Position numbers and translations under genes: made by a program. Of a DNA stretch of 15,915 nt, positions 1 through 6,884 are shown piece by piece. The notes below the pieces were generated by a model. The model searched no databases, was not told where the DNA came from, and saw only the letters and a program-made list of their open reading frames with translations. Within the stretch, counting starts at the first letter, position 1. Every line of letters starts with the position of its first letter. This DNA is from Oscillospiraceae bacterium. Lineage in GTDB: Bacteria; Bacillota; Clostridia; Oscillospirales; Acutalibacteraceae. The DNA lies in NCBI GenBank assembly GCA_003520555.1, contig DOUO01000187.1, forward strand, positions 1 through 15,915, in the 5' to 3' direction.

Positions 1-51
1 CCGACAGCACATACCCCGATTCATTTAAATAAAATTTTGAGGGAGATTATT

Positions 52-786
52 ATGACAAAAACAAATTCAGTTAAAAAAATCGTTTCATTACTTACGATAA
101 TCTGTATTCTTGCTTCTGCTTTCAGCATGTTTGCAGGTGTATCTGCAGGCGCGGCGTCCGACAAGGTTAAGATGTACTCAACCGACGTTTACTTCTCAAA
201 GTACGGCATCCGCGGCACTAACGTATTTGTTCAGACAAAGGACAACGCTTCAAATCAGAAGGTTTACGTTCACTACAACCCTCTTAAGGGACAGGAATGG
301 AAAGACGCGGAAGCACAGTATGTCAAGACACTTGACGACGGTTCAAAGCTTTGGAAGGCTTACATCACAAGCTACAACACAGAGTATGCCATCAAGTATG
401 TTGCAAACGGCGTAACAACATGGGATAACAACAACGGCAAGAATTATACCGACGAAGACCTCGGCGTTGCTCCTATCACCGTAAAAAGAGGCAGCTACTA
501 CGGCTACGGTAACTACTATGTAAATGCTGTTCTTCAGAACTACGCTTATGTAAAGGATGTTAAGGTGAGATACACCGAAAACAACTGGAAGAGCTACAAG
601 GACGTTTCCATGAAGTATATGAACACATATGCAAACGGCACCGAATGTTGGTCAACAGCACTTAAGCTCACAACAAACGACGCTTCCGGTTTTGAATACT
701 GCGTATCATACACGGTAAACGGCAGAACCTACTGGGCTAACAACTTCGGCGAAAACTACGACGCATCTTACAGAGTTTATCCTTAA
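52..786 (+). CDS. Secreted tandem CBM21-like carbohydrate-binding protein
   Basis: A 244-residue secreted protein with no visible catalytic domain. The ATG at 52 is preceded by AGGGAG at 40-45; an in-frame TTG at 37 lies too far upstream to be likely. Residues 1-35 form a signal peptide (KK, hydrophobic core, small residues near VSAGA). The mature part holds two similar modules, about 41-140 and 141-244. Each ends in the pattern expected of CBM21, the family of eukaryotic PP1 glycogen-targeting subunits and some amylases: WDNNNGKNY at 124-132 and YWANNFGENY at 227-236, preceded by TEYAIKY and FEYCVSY. The second module also has VRYTENNWK. CBM21 binds starch or glycogen, so the inferred role is extracellular starch binding or adherence. 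The family call is from motif memory; ligand specificity is unproven. It appears monocistronic, with a terminator right after the stop. Confidence 0.8.
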   Translation: MTKTNSVKKIVSLLTIICILASAFSMFAGVSAGAASDKVKMYSTDVYFSKYGIRGTNVFVQTKDNASNQKVYVHYNPLKGQEWKDAEAQYVKTLDDGSKLWKAYITSYNTEYAIKYVANGVTTWDNNNGKNYTDEDLGVAPITVKRGSYYGYGNYYVNAVLQNYAYVKDVKVRYTENNWKSYKDVSMKYMNTYANGTECWSTALKLTTNDASGFEYCVSYTVNGRTYWANNFGENYDASYRVYP

Positions 787-802
787 CGGTACAAAAAGCA
801 AA

Positions 803-826
803 GGCGCGGCTTGCCGCGTCTTTTTT
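803..826 (+). terminator. Intrinsic terminator of the CBM21-like gene
   Basis: A 7-bp GC-rich stem (GGCGCGG 803-809 with CCGCGTC 814-820, one G-T pair) closes a CTTG tetraloop and is followed by six T at 821-826. It lies 17 bases after the stop codon. Confidence 0.88.
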
Positions 827-827
827 G

Positions 828-856
828 TTGCATAATTTACCTGTTTATATTATAAT
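828..856 (+). promoter_or_regulatory. Sigma-A promoter of the PNPOx-like gene
   Basis: TTGCAT (828-833) and TATAAT (851-856) are separated by 17 bases. The -35 box starts two bases after the T-run of the preceding terminator. A near-palindrome around ATTGCAAT (859-866) lies at the predicted start of transcription and may or may not matter. Confidence 0.75.
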
Positions 857-890
857 ATAATTGCAATATATTTTGAAAGGGGAAATTATT

Positions 891-1283
891 ATGCAAAAGG
901 TTTATGATTTTTTGAAGGAAGCTGAAACCTATTATCTTGCTACGGTTGAGGGCAATCAGCCCCGTGTGCGTCCGTTCGGAACGGTGAATATCTTTGAAAA
1001 CAAGCTTTATATCCAGACAGGCAAATCGAAGCCTGTTTCCAAGCAGCTTGCGGAAAATCCCAACGGCGAAATTTGCGCCTTCAAGGACGGCGTATGGCTG
1101 CGCATTGCCGCCGAATTTGTTGAGGACGACAGGGTAGAGGCTAAAAAAGCCATGTTAGACGCGTATCCTTCGCTGCGCGCGATGTATGATGAAAACGACG
1201 GCAATACCCAGGTGTTTTACATGAAAAACGCCAAGGCGACGTTTGCCTCGTTCACATCCGCTCCGGAAACTGTTGAATTTTAA
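891..1283 (+). CDS. Pyridoxamine 5'-phosphate oxidase-like FMN-binding protein
   Basis: A 130-residue single-domain protein of the PNPOx-like split-barrel superfamily, which usually bind FMN or F420 and act in poorly defined redox reactions. True PdxH activity is unlikely, because this short clostridial subfamily lacks the full PdxH length. Typical features are the N-terminal YYLATVEG and PRVRPFGTV strands, KLYIQTGKSKPVSKQL (the phosphate-contact region of the barrel), and the C-terminal NTQVFYMKNAKATF. The ATG at 891 is supported by AAAGGGGAA at 876-884; the TTG at 861 is rejected because the promoter -10 is at 851-856 and RNA would start at or after it. It is cytosolic (no signal or membrane segment). 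It faces a Crp/Fnr-family gene convergently, and such pairs are common in Clostridia, but no functional link is shown here. Confidence 0.85.
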   Translation: MQKVYDFLKEAETYYLATVEGNQPRVRPFGTVNIFENKLYIQTGKSKPVSKQLAENPNGEICAFKDGVWLRIAAEFVEDDRVEAKKAMLDAYPSLRAMYDENDGNTQVFYMKNAKATFASFTSAPETVEF

Positions 1284-1309
1284 TAATACAAAACCGGATT
1301 AATAAGTCA

Positions 1310-1335
1310 GGGCAGCTCATTTTCGGCTGCCCTTT
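1310..1335. terminator. Hairpin between convergent genes
   Basis: GGGCAGC (1310-1316) pairs with GCTGCCC (1326-1332) around a 9-base loop. The stop codon of the minus-strand regulator (1317-1319) lies in the loop. The T-run after the stem is short on both strands, so this is a weak terminator at best, serving the plus-strand gene and perhaps both. Confidence 0.5.
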
Positions 1336-1985
1336 AATAATTTAAATTCGTTTTTATGGTACTGAATAAGTCCGTCCTTTTGCATTTTTGAAAGCGTGTT
1401 TGAAAGCGCGCTGCGCTCAACTCCCAAATAATCGGCAAGCTCCTGCCGTGAAAACGGAATTGTAAAGTATACGCTTCCGCTGATTTTTGCCTGTTCCGAA
1501 AAATATGACATCAGCCGTTCTCTGGTTGATTTTGACGCGGTGTGAACAGCCCTTGACGATAAATCCAGCGTGCTTTGCGCCGTAACTCGCAGATAATTCT
1601 GAATCAAAATCTGATGAAACGGACAGACATTTTTACAAACCTCGGTAAGCTTTTTAAAGTCTATAAACAAAACCGAGCAGTCCGAAGCGGCGGAAATTTC
1701 ATACAAAAGCTTTTGCCGCGGTATTGCCGCGTATTCTCCGCCGAATATATTTCCTGCCGCAACTTGCTTTACAATGCTGCTTTTGCCCCAGTAAAGGCTT
1801 GAAATAATGTTTACGCTTCCGCGCGTAACCAAACCGATTACATCAATTGATTCGCCCGGGTTAAAAATAACCGCGCCTTTTTTGAAGCTCTTTTCGCGCG
1901 TCTCAAGGCAGGAAAGTATTGAGTTTATTTCGTTTTCGTTCAAGCCCGAAAAAAAGCTTGTGCCGCTTAAAAAATGATGATCCAT
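1317..1985 (-). CDS. Crp/Fnr-family transcriptional regulator
   Basis: A 222-residue regulator with an N-terminal cyclic-nucleotide-binding-like beta-roll (about 10-110), a dimerisation helix (about 122-150) and a C-terminal winged helix-turn-helix (about 178-205: FSRQELADYLGVERSALS, followed by KMQKDGLI). The start is the codon at 1985 (MDHHF), which has AGGAGT five bases upstream; the longer reading to 2069 would run through the promoter. Four cysteines (C26, C103, C117, C121) are present, including a C-x3-C in VCKNVCPFHQ, but not the N-terminal cluster of Fnr. The cAMP-contact residues of Crp are not evident, so the effector is unknown. It is probably a single-gene transcript and autoregulated, given the palindrome at 1996-2011. 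The family is certain; the target genes are not. Confidence 0.92.
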   Translation of the reverse strand: MDHHFLSGTSFFSGLNENEINSILSCLETREKSFKKGAVIFNPGESIDVIGLVTRGSVNIISSLYWGKSSIVKQVAAGNIFGGEYAAIPRQKLLYEISAASDCSVLFIDFKKLTEVCKNVCPFHQILIQNYLRVTAQSTLDLSSRAVHTASKSTRERLMSYFSEQAKISGSVYFTIPFSRQELADYLGVERSALSNTLSKMQKDGLIQYHKNEFKLLKGSRK

Positions 1986-1995
1986 TATTAACTCC

Positions 1996-2011
1996 TGTTG
2001 TTTCAACAACA
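1996..2011. promoter_or_regulatory. Palindromic operator at the Crp/Fnr gene
   Basis: TGTTGTT (1996-2002), TC, AACAACA (2005-2011) is a perfect 7-bp inverted repeat with a 2-base centre. Read as TGTTG-N6-CAACA it has the 5-6-5 spacing of Crp sites. It sits at about +8 to +23 of the predicted transcript, directly against the ribosome binding site, a position that suits negative autoregulation. I found no second TGTTG-N6-CAACA in the window. Confidence 0.65.
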
Positions 2012-2024
2012 TAATTATAAATTG

Positions 2025-2053
2025 ATTATAATACAACACAGCCGTAAAATCAA
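2025..2053 (-). promoter_or_regulatory. Sigma-A promoter of the Crp/Fnr gene
   Basis: On the minus strand, TTGATT (2053-2048) and TATAAT (2030-2025) are 17 bases apart. The predicted start is near 2018, giving a leader of about 33 bases that contains the palindrome. Confidence 0.7.
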
Positions 2054-2072
2054 GCCCTGTTTTACGCAAAGT

Positions 2073-2103
2073 AAAAGACTGCCCGCAAAACAGGCAGTCT
2101 TTT
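2073..2103. terminator. Terminator of the transglutaminase-like gene
   Basis: An 11-bp perfect stem, AAAAGACTGCC (2073-2083) with GGCAGTCTTTT (2093-2103), closes a 9-base loop. It is 5 bases past the stop of the minus-strand gene. The A/T ends make it usable in both directions. Confidence 0.88.
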
Positions 2104-2108
2104 GAGGT

Positions 2109-4250
2109 TTATTGTATTTTAACATGCATCCAAGGGTATCCGGGCGAAATTGCCGCCGCGTAGGCAGGATTAGTACATTCACCGTAACCTCTGCCGAAAA
2201 ACGAACCGGGCGTATGGCGTTCCCACTCGGTGTCGTAAATTTTGCCGTCAACCTCAGTCCAGCCGTGACCTCCGCTGTGGCAGCCGTAAACATTGTCGTA
2301 ACCGATGGCCTTGGCAAGATAACCAAACGCCGCCGCGCAGCTCAAACAGTCGCCGCCCTTGCGTATAAAAATATCGTTTGCGTAAACAACAGGCCAGTCC
2401 ATGCCCGTGTAGTCGGGTACGCGAGTGTTGTACTCAACATAACCGTCACGGATATGGTTGTAGCAGGCACGAAGCTTTTGAGCCTTGGTCATGCTGCTGT
2501 TCGTTATTTTTGCCGCAAGCTTCATTGCGCGGAACATTGTGCGGTTTGCCTCGGTCGTAACCTTTGTTGCCTTGCCGCTGAAAACAATCCAGTCCGAGCC
2601 TCCCGAAGTCACCGCGCCGCGGTAGCTTGTGTCAACCTTGCCGTTTTTGTCGGCGTAATAATAACCGTCCTTACTGTTGCCCACAATACCGTTTTTCTCT
2701 AATAAGCCCTGATTGTTGTAGTAGTATTTACCGCCGTTTATCGTCACAAAGCCCTGATGGATTTTTCCCTTTGAAAATGTGTAGCTTGTGCCGTTTATAT
2801 TTATTTTTCCGTCCGCGGGCGAACCGTTATAATAGTAAAGCGTATCGTTTATGTAGCTGCTTACGCATTTTCCGTCCTTGAAAAGACGCAGGGTGTAGGT
2901 GTAAACGCTTCCGTTTTTTGCGGAGCTGTCATTATAGCTTGTCGTTGATGTATCGCAAAGCCTGCTCCAACCTTCGTTTACCGTCCGGCGGTAAAGCCTG
3001 TAGCTTGTGATGCCGCTTACGCTTTTCCAACTCACGTTATTTCCCGACGATGCCTTTGAAACCGAGGCAATTGAAGGCGGAGCATAGTAAGTGTTTGAAA
3101 AACCGTTTGAATTAAAGCCGCTGATGAAGTTTGAATTTTTGTCAAGGCACCTTACGGTATAGAGCTTTGTTTGCAAATTCTTCACGTTTTTGTCGGTGTA
3201 GCTTGTTGAAGCGGTTATGCCGAGTCCGCGCCAGGTTCCGCCGTCCTTGTAAAATACTCCGTATTTGGCGGCTCCCTTTGAACCGCTCCAGCTGAGCTTA
3301 ACGCTGCCGTTTCCGTTTTCGAAGGAAGAAACCGAGGGAGCTTTTACATAGGCCGCTGTCTTTGTATTGGTGTAGTACGTGGTAAAGCGTGTTGCCGCTG
3401 CGTTAATTCCGCGCAGCTTATAGCTGTAGCTTGTTCCTGAGCTTACATTTTTGTCGGTATAAGCTCCGCCTGTCACATCCGCAAGCCGAGCCCATGAACC
3501 GTTGCCTGCCTTGCGGTATATCCTGTATTTTTCAACAGAAGCTTTTGTTTTCCACTTAAGGCTGACGCCGCTTGCCGCGTTTTCCGCCGAATTAAGCACG
3601 GTGGGTGTGATGAAGGTTTGTTTCCAGCCGTCTTTTTTGTAGGCGCTTGCAAAGCTTCCGTCTTTTTTCAGGCCGCGCAGGGTAAGGGTGTAGGTCTTGC
3701 CGTCCTTAAGCTTGTCAATAACCAGCTTGTCCGAAGTGGATGTGCCGACGGATTTCCAGCTTCCGTCAAGCACATACACGCGGTATTTGTCAACGTTTTT
3801 GCACTTGTTCCAGCTAACCTCAATACCGGTGGAGGTATTTGAAAGACCTTTGATTTCGGGAACAAGCGAATAGGTATGATTATAGCCTTGCGCGTTGTAG
3901 CCACTGATGAAGTTGTTATTTTCATCCATCGCCCTTACGGTGTATAAATTGCTTTCACCGTGACGCACATCCTTGTAAATATAGCTCAGGTGGTCGGATA
4001 CGCCGATGATTCTCCACTTTTTACCGTCGTACTTAAACACGCGGTAGGCTTTGGCGTTAGGGTATTTCGTCCATCCTATTTTAAGTCCGTCGGTGCGGTT
4101 TTGAAGCAGATTAATTTCGGGATAATTAACCTCCTTTTGGGAAGAAGCCGGAGCATGATTGTCAACCGCAGTGTCAGCCGCGGCGGAAAAACAAAACGCG
4201 GAGCTTAAAAGCGTTGCGGAAAGCGCCAGCGCAATTATTTTTTTGTACAT
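2109..4250 (-). CDS. Secreted Fn3-repeat protein with C-terminal transglutaminase-like domain
   Basis: A 713-residue surface protein. Residues 1-25 are a signal peptide. Five Fn3-like repeats of about 87 residues follow (43-127, 128-213, 214-302, 303-389, 390-475), several with the W-x6-YRVY/YRIY core and ending near SGYN or SGFN. Residues 480-560 resemble choline/glucan-binding-type repeats (GGKYYYNNQG, DGYYYADKNGK), suggesting attachment to the wall or a glycan. Residues 582-713 are a transglutaminase-like fold with Cys635 (GGDC), His662 (GGHGW) and Asp673 (IYDTEW) in the expected order. Such bacterial domains are often proteases or amidases, and the substrate here is unknown. The start at 4250 has AAAGGA upstream with a long, 11-base spacer. 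It is transcribed alone from a promoter at 4283-4311. Confidence 0.85.
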   Translation of the reverse strand: MYKKIIALALSATLLSSAFCFSAAADTAVDNHAPASSQKEVNYPEINLLQNRTDGLKIGWTKYPNAKAYRVFKYDGKKWRIIGVSDHLSYIYKDVRHGESNLYTVRAMDENNNFISGYNAQGYNHTYSLVPEIKGLSNTSTGIEVSWNKCKNVDKYRVYVLDGSWKSVGTSTSDKLVIDKLKDGKTYTLTLRGLKKDGSFASAYKKDGWKQTFITPTVLNSAENAASGVSLKWKTKASVEKYRIYRKAGNGSWARLADVTGGAYTDKNVSSGTSYSYKLRGINAAATRFTTYYTNTKTAAYVKAPSVSSFENGNGSVKLSWSGSKGAAKYGVFYKDGGTWRGLGITASTSYTDKNVKNLQTKLYTVRCLDKNSNFISGFNSNGFSNTYYAPPSIASVSKASSGNNVSWKSVSGITSYRLYRRTVNEGWSRLCDTSTTSYNDSSAKNGSVYTYTLRLFKDGKCVSSYINDTLYYYNGSPADGKININGTSYTFSKGKIHQGFVTINGGKYYYNNQGLLEKNGIVGNSKDGYYYADKNGKVDTSYRGAVTSGGSDWIVFSGKATKVTTEANRTMFRAMKLAAKITNSSMTKAQKLRACYNHIRDGYVEYNTRVPDYTGMDWPVVYANDIFIRKGGDCLSCAAAFGYLAKAIGYDNVYGCHSGGHGWTEVDGKIYDTEWERHTPGSFFGRGYGECTNPAYAAAISPGYPWMHVKIQ

Positions 4251-4282
4251 AAAATCTCATTTCCTTTCAAACAGATAAATTT

Positions 4283-4311
4283 ATTATAGCAACAAAAATG
4301 TCAAAATGCAA
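4283..4311 (-). promoter_or_regulatory. Promoter of the transglutaminase-like gene
   Basis: On the minus strand, TTGCAT (4311-4306) and TATAAT (4288-4283) are 17 bases apart, with a predicted start about 25 bases before the coding start. Confidence 0.7.
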
Positions 4312-4389
4312 GGGAATCCCGATTATATTCATAAATCGTTAAATATTTGCAATTTTCTGATTTTTTCACAAAAAATTTTATAAATTCAC

Positions 4390-4419
4390 TTGTTGTTTTA
4401 TGGCGATTTATTGTATAAT
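4390..4419 (+). promoter_or_regulatory. Promoter of the AGCS symporter gene
   Basis: TTGTTG (4390-4395) and TATAAT (4414-4419) are 18 bases apart. The start would lie near 4426, which excludes the longer reading frame beginning at 4390. Otherwise the gap at 4251-4455 holds only A/T-rich sequence with no other structure that I could see. Confidence 0.6.
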
Positions 4420-4440
4420 AATAGCAACTCTATAAAAATG

Positions 4441-4446
4441 AGGAGG
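4441..4446 (+). promoter_or_regulatory. Ribosome binding site deciding a TTG start
   Basis: A perfect AGGAGG stands 9 bases ahead of a TTG at 4456. The in-frame ATG at 4438 precedes this site and the TTG at 4450 is only 3 bases after it, so 4456 is the best start. Confidence 0.7.
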
Positions 4447-4455
4447 TTATTGTTT

Positions 4456-5871
4456 TTGGAGGCTATAACAAAATTCTTTACGGGTATTGACGATGTGATG
4501 TATTATCCGATACTCATCATTGTCTTGGCGGCGGCAGGTTTGTTTTTTACCTTTCGCACCAAATTTGTACAGCTGAGGCTTTTCGGTACGGCGTGTAAAC
4601 TGATTGTCGAAAAACCCGCTTCTCAGCAACATGTTTCATCATTTCAGGCGCTTATGGTTTCAACGGCCTCGCGCGTAGGAACCGGCAATATCGTAGGCGT
4701 TTCAACAGCTATTTGCCTCGGCGGTCCCGGAGCGTGTTTCTGGATGTGGCTTATGTGCATTATCGGAGCTTCGTCCGCGTTTATCGAAAGTACGCTTGCG
4801 CAAATTTTTAAACAGAAGGACAAAAACGGCAAAAGTTTCGGCGGCCCTGCCTATTATATCGAAAAGGCGCTTCACTTGCCGCTTGTGGCAGGCATTTTCT
4901 GCGTGTTCCTTATTGCGACATACGCCTTTGGCTTCAATCTGCTCTGCTCCTACAATCTGCAGTCGTCGTTTGAAATTTACAGCTTTTACGACAGCGATTT
5001 TACTCCCGTCATTGTCGGCGCGATTCTTGCCGCAGCTGTAGGCTTTTGTCTGCTCGGCGGCGGAAGCCGCATTATCAAGCTAACCGAAAAGTTAGTTCCC
5101 GTTATGGGTATTGCGTATGTTTTGATTTCGCTTATTATAATCTTCGCGCATGTTACATATGTTCCGCAGGCGTTCGCGCAAATTTTTGAGGACGCTTTTA
5201 ATTTCAAAGCAATCTTAGGCGGACTCAGCGGTTCTTGCCTGGTTTACGGCATCAAGCGCGGACTTTATTCAAATGAGGCCGGCGTAGGCTCGGCTCCAAA
5301 CGCTTCCGCTTCCGCCGACGTAACCCATCCTGTTAAGCAGGGCTTGGTTCAAACTATCTCGGTATATATCGACACCATGCTCCTTTGCACGGCAACCGCT
5401 CTTATGTGTCTTTGCTCAGGCGTTGAAAATCTTGAATCCCTTTCCGGCGCGCCTTATGTTCAGGCGGCTGTATCAACGGTGTTCGGCGCGGCAGGTCCGA
5501 TATTCATAACTGTGGCAATGGTGCTGTTTGCGTTTACCACGCTTATAGGCAACCTATATTATGTTGATAACGCGCTTGCTTATCTCAACAAAAAGCGTCC
5601 GCCATCAAAGAAATTTATGACATTCTTCTATATTGCCTGCGTAGCCGTTATTTTTGTAGGCGCGCTTGTGCCAATGGATTTGGCTTGGACAATGGCTGAT
5701 ATCACAATGGGCGGCATGACGCTGATTAACATACCGTGCTGTCTGATTTTGTCGGGAATCGCAATCAAAGCGCTCAAGGATTTTGAACGGCAGAAAAAGA
5801 GAAAGCTAAATCCCGTTTTCAAGGCAAAGAATATAGGACTTAATGAATCCGAGCTAAGCTTTTGGAAATAA
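4456..5871 (+). CDS. Sodium:alanine/glycine symporter (AGCS family)
   Basis: A 471-residue polytopic membrane transporter that takes up alanine, glycine or a related small amino acid with sodium. Family signatures are the segment ASRVGTGNIVGVSTAICLGG (71-90), continuing GPGACFWMW (to 98), then FGGPAYYIEKAL, and later the block GLYSNEAGVGSAPNASASAD. Hydrophobic segments run along the whole chain from about residue 17, and the C-terminus is a short basic cytosolic tail (RQKKRKLN). The length fits the family (450-490). The start is a TTG behind AGGAGG. The substrate cannot be told from the sequence; alanine or glycine is the family default. The next gene, a metallophosphoesterase, follows after 47 bases with no visible terminator, so the two may share a transcript. 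Confidence 0.93.
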   Translation: MEAITKFFTGIDDVMYYPILIIVLAAAGLFFTFRTKFVQLRLFGTACKLIVEKPASQQHVSSFQALMVSTASRVGTGNIVGVSTAICLGGPGACFWMWLMCIIGASSAFIESTLAQIFKQKDKNGKSFGGPAYYIEKALHLPLVAGIFCVFLIATYAFGFNLLCSYNLQSSFEIYSFYDSDFTPVIVGAILAAAVGFCLLGGGSRIIKLTEKLVPVMGIAYVLISLIIIFAHVTYVPQAFAQIFEDAFNFKAILGGLSGSCLVYGIKRGLYSNEAGVGSAPNASASADVTHPVKQGLVQTISVYIDTMLLCTATALMCLCSGVENLESLSGAPYVQAAVSTVFGAAGPIFITVAMVLFAFTTLIGNLYYVDNALAYLNKKRPPSKKFMTFFYIACVAVIFVGALVPMDLAWTMADITMGGMTLINIPCCLILSGIAIKALKDFERQKKRKLNPVFKAKNIGLNESELSFWK

Positions 5872-5918
5872 TAAAATCCGCATTAACCGCATATCATATA
5901 AAAAACGGAGCGTGAAAT

Positions 5919-6722
5919 ATGAGCAAAAACGCAGTTTTAACCGAATACCAAATATTTGCTTCCGAAATATCCGCGCCGGTAACAATCGCGCTTGCCGCCG
6001 ATGTGCACGAAAGACCCGCCGACGATATAATTGAAATCATACGCAAATCGAAGCCCGATTTAATTGCCGTTGCCGGAGATACGCTTGAACGCTACAGCGG
6101 CGACCGGGAAAATCACATCAAACGGTCGGCTTTATTTACTGTTCTGCGGTGTTTCGCAGCCGTTATAAACGGCACGCTGAAGCTGTTTTTCGGCAGACGC
6201 AACAAGCCCTTAACCGAAAACGCATACCGTTTTTTATCCCGGTGCTCCGACATCGCTCCGGTGTTCATGAGCCTCGGTAATCATGAGGAAGAGCTGACTG
6301 CAGAGGATTATGATTTCTTGAAAAAGAATAACATCAAGCTGCTGGACAACAGCTACGGGAGTTTTACGGTTAAAAATATGCAGCTTTTAATCGGCGGATA
6401 TTCGTTTTACGGCGAACATGCTTGGTTTGATAATTTTGCCCGTGAAAACAGCTTTAAAATTCTGCTGTGCCACCGGCCCGAAATCTATGATGAAATCCGT
6501 GCCTCAAATGTAAACCTGGTTTTGGCAGGGCACAATCACGGAGGGCAGTTCCGGCTTTTCGGCAGAGGTCTTGTTTCTTCGTCGGGCGGATTTTTCCCGC
6601 GGTATGACAAGGGCGTTTATGAAAACCGTCTGGTTGTTACCGCCGGTTGCTCAAATTCCGTTTACATTCCCAGAATCAACAATCCGCGCGAAGCGGTAAT
6701 AATTAAATTAATACCGAAGTAG
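5919..6722 (+). CDS. Calcineurin-like metallophosphoesterase
   Basis: A 267-residue protein with the dinuclear-metal motifs of this superfamily in order: D28-x-H30 (LAADVH), G53-D54 (AVAGDT), G120-N121-H122-E123, H185 (LLCHRPE), and G204-H205-N206-H207-GGQ. The GHNHGGQ ending is typical of the YkuE/YaeI-like branch, whose substrates are poorly known and may include lipid or nucleotide phosphoesters. Unlike many YkuE-type members, it has no N-terminal membrane segment. It has instead a hydrophobic/basic stretch at about 72-95 (FTVLRCFAAVINGTLKLFFGRR) between motifs 2 and 3, which could touch the membrane. The ATG at 5919 has GGAG at 5907-5910. It may be cotranscribed with the upstream symporter; a terminator follows. 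Confidence 0.88.
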   Translation: MSKNAVLTEYQIFASEISAPVTIALAADVHERPADDIIEIIRKSKPDLIAVAGDTLERYSGDRENHIKRSALFTVLRCFAAVINGTLKLFFGRRNKPLTENAYRFLSRCSDIAPVFMSLGNHEEELTAEDYDFLKKNNIKLLDNSYGSFTVKNMQLLIGGYSFYGEHAWFDNFARENSFKILLCHRPEIYDEIRASNVNLVLAGHNHGGQFRLFGRGLVSSSGGFFPRYDKGVYENRLVVTAGCSNSVYIPRINNPREAVIIKLIPK

Positions 6723-6762
6723 AGGGGACGGCAGCAAATGCCGCCCCTTAATATTTTTCTTT
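6723..6762 (+). terminator. Terminator after the metallophosphoesterase gene
   Basis: AGGGG (6723-6727) and CGGCA (6729-6733), with one bulged A, pair with TGCCG (6739-6743) and CCCCT (6744-6748). The loop is GCAAA, and a T-rich tail follows from 6752. Confidence 0.75.
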
Positions 6763-6822
6763 ATTGCGGCAGCGGAGGCGACCGCCGAAAACATAAAACT
6801 AGCAAAAATATTTAATTGCCTA

Positions 6823-6851
6823 TTGAGAATTTGTTTTATTATTGTTATAAT
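6823..6851 (+). promoter_or_regulatory. Promoter of the glycosyltransferase-patatin operon
   Basis: TTGAGA (6823-6828) and TATAAT (6846-6851) are 17 bases apart. The predicted start near 6858 places the ATG at 6885 as the real start and rules out the longer frame from 6816. Confidence 0.75.
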
Positions 6852-6884
6852 AATATTAATATTTTTCTGATAAAGGTGACGGAA

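Noticed and set aside
853..870. A/T-rich near-palindrome around ATTGCAAT at the PNPOx-like promoter as an operator
   Set aside because: It is imperfect outside the 8-base core, shares no sequence with the TGTTG/CAACA palindrome of the neighbouring regulator, and A/T-rich near-palindromes are frequent here.
2112..2702. A 196-codon plus-strand frame within the transglutaminase-like gene
   Set aside because: The minus-strand reading gives an intact catalytic domain; the antisense product resembles nothing and has no upstream signals.
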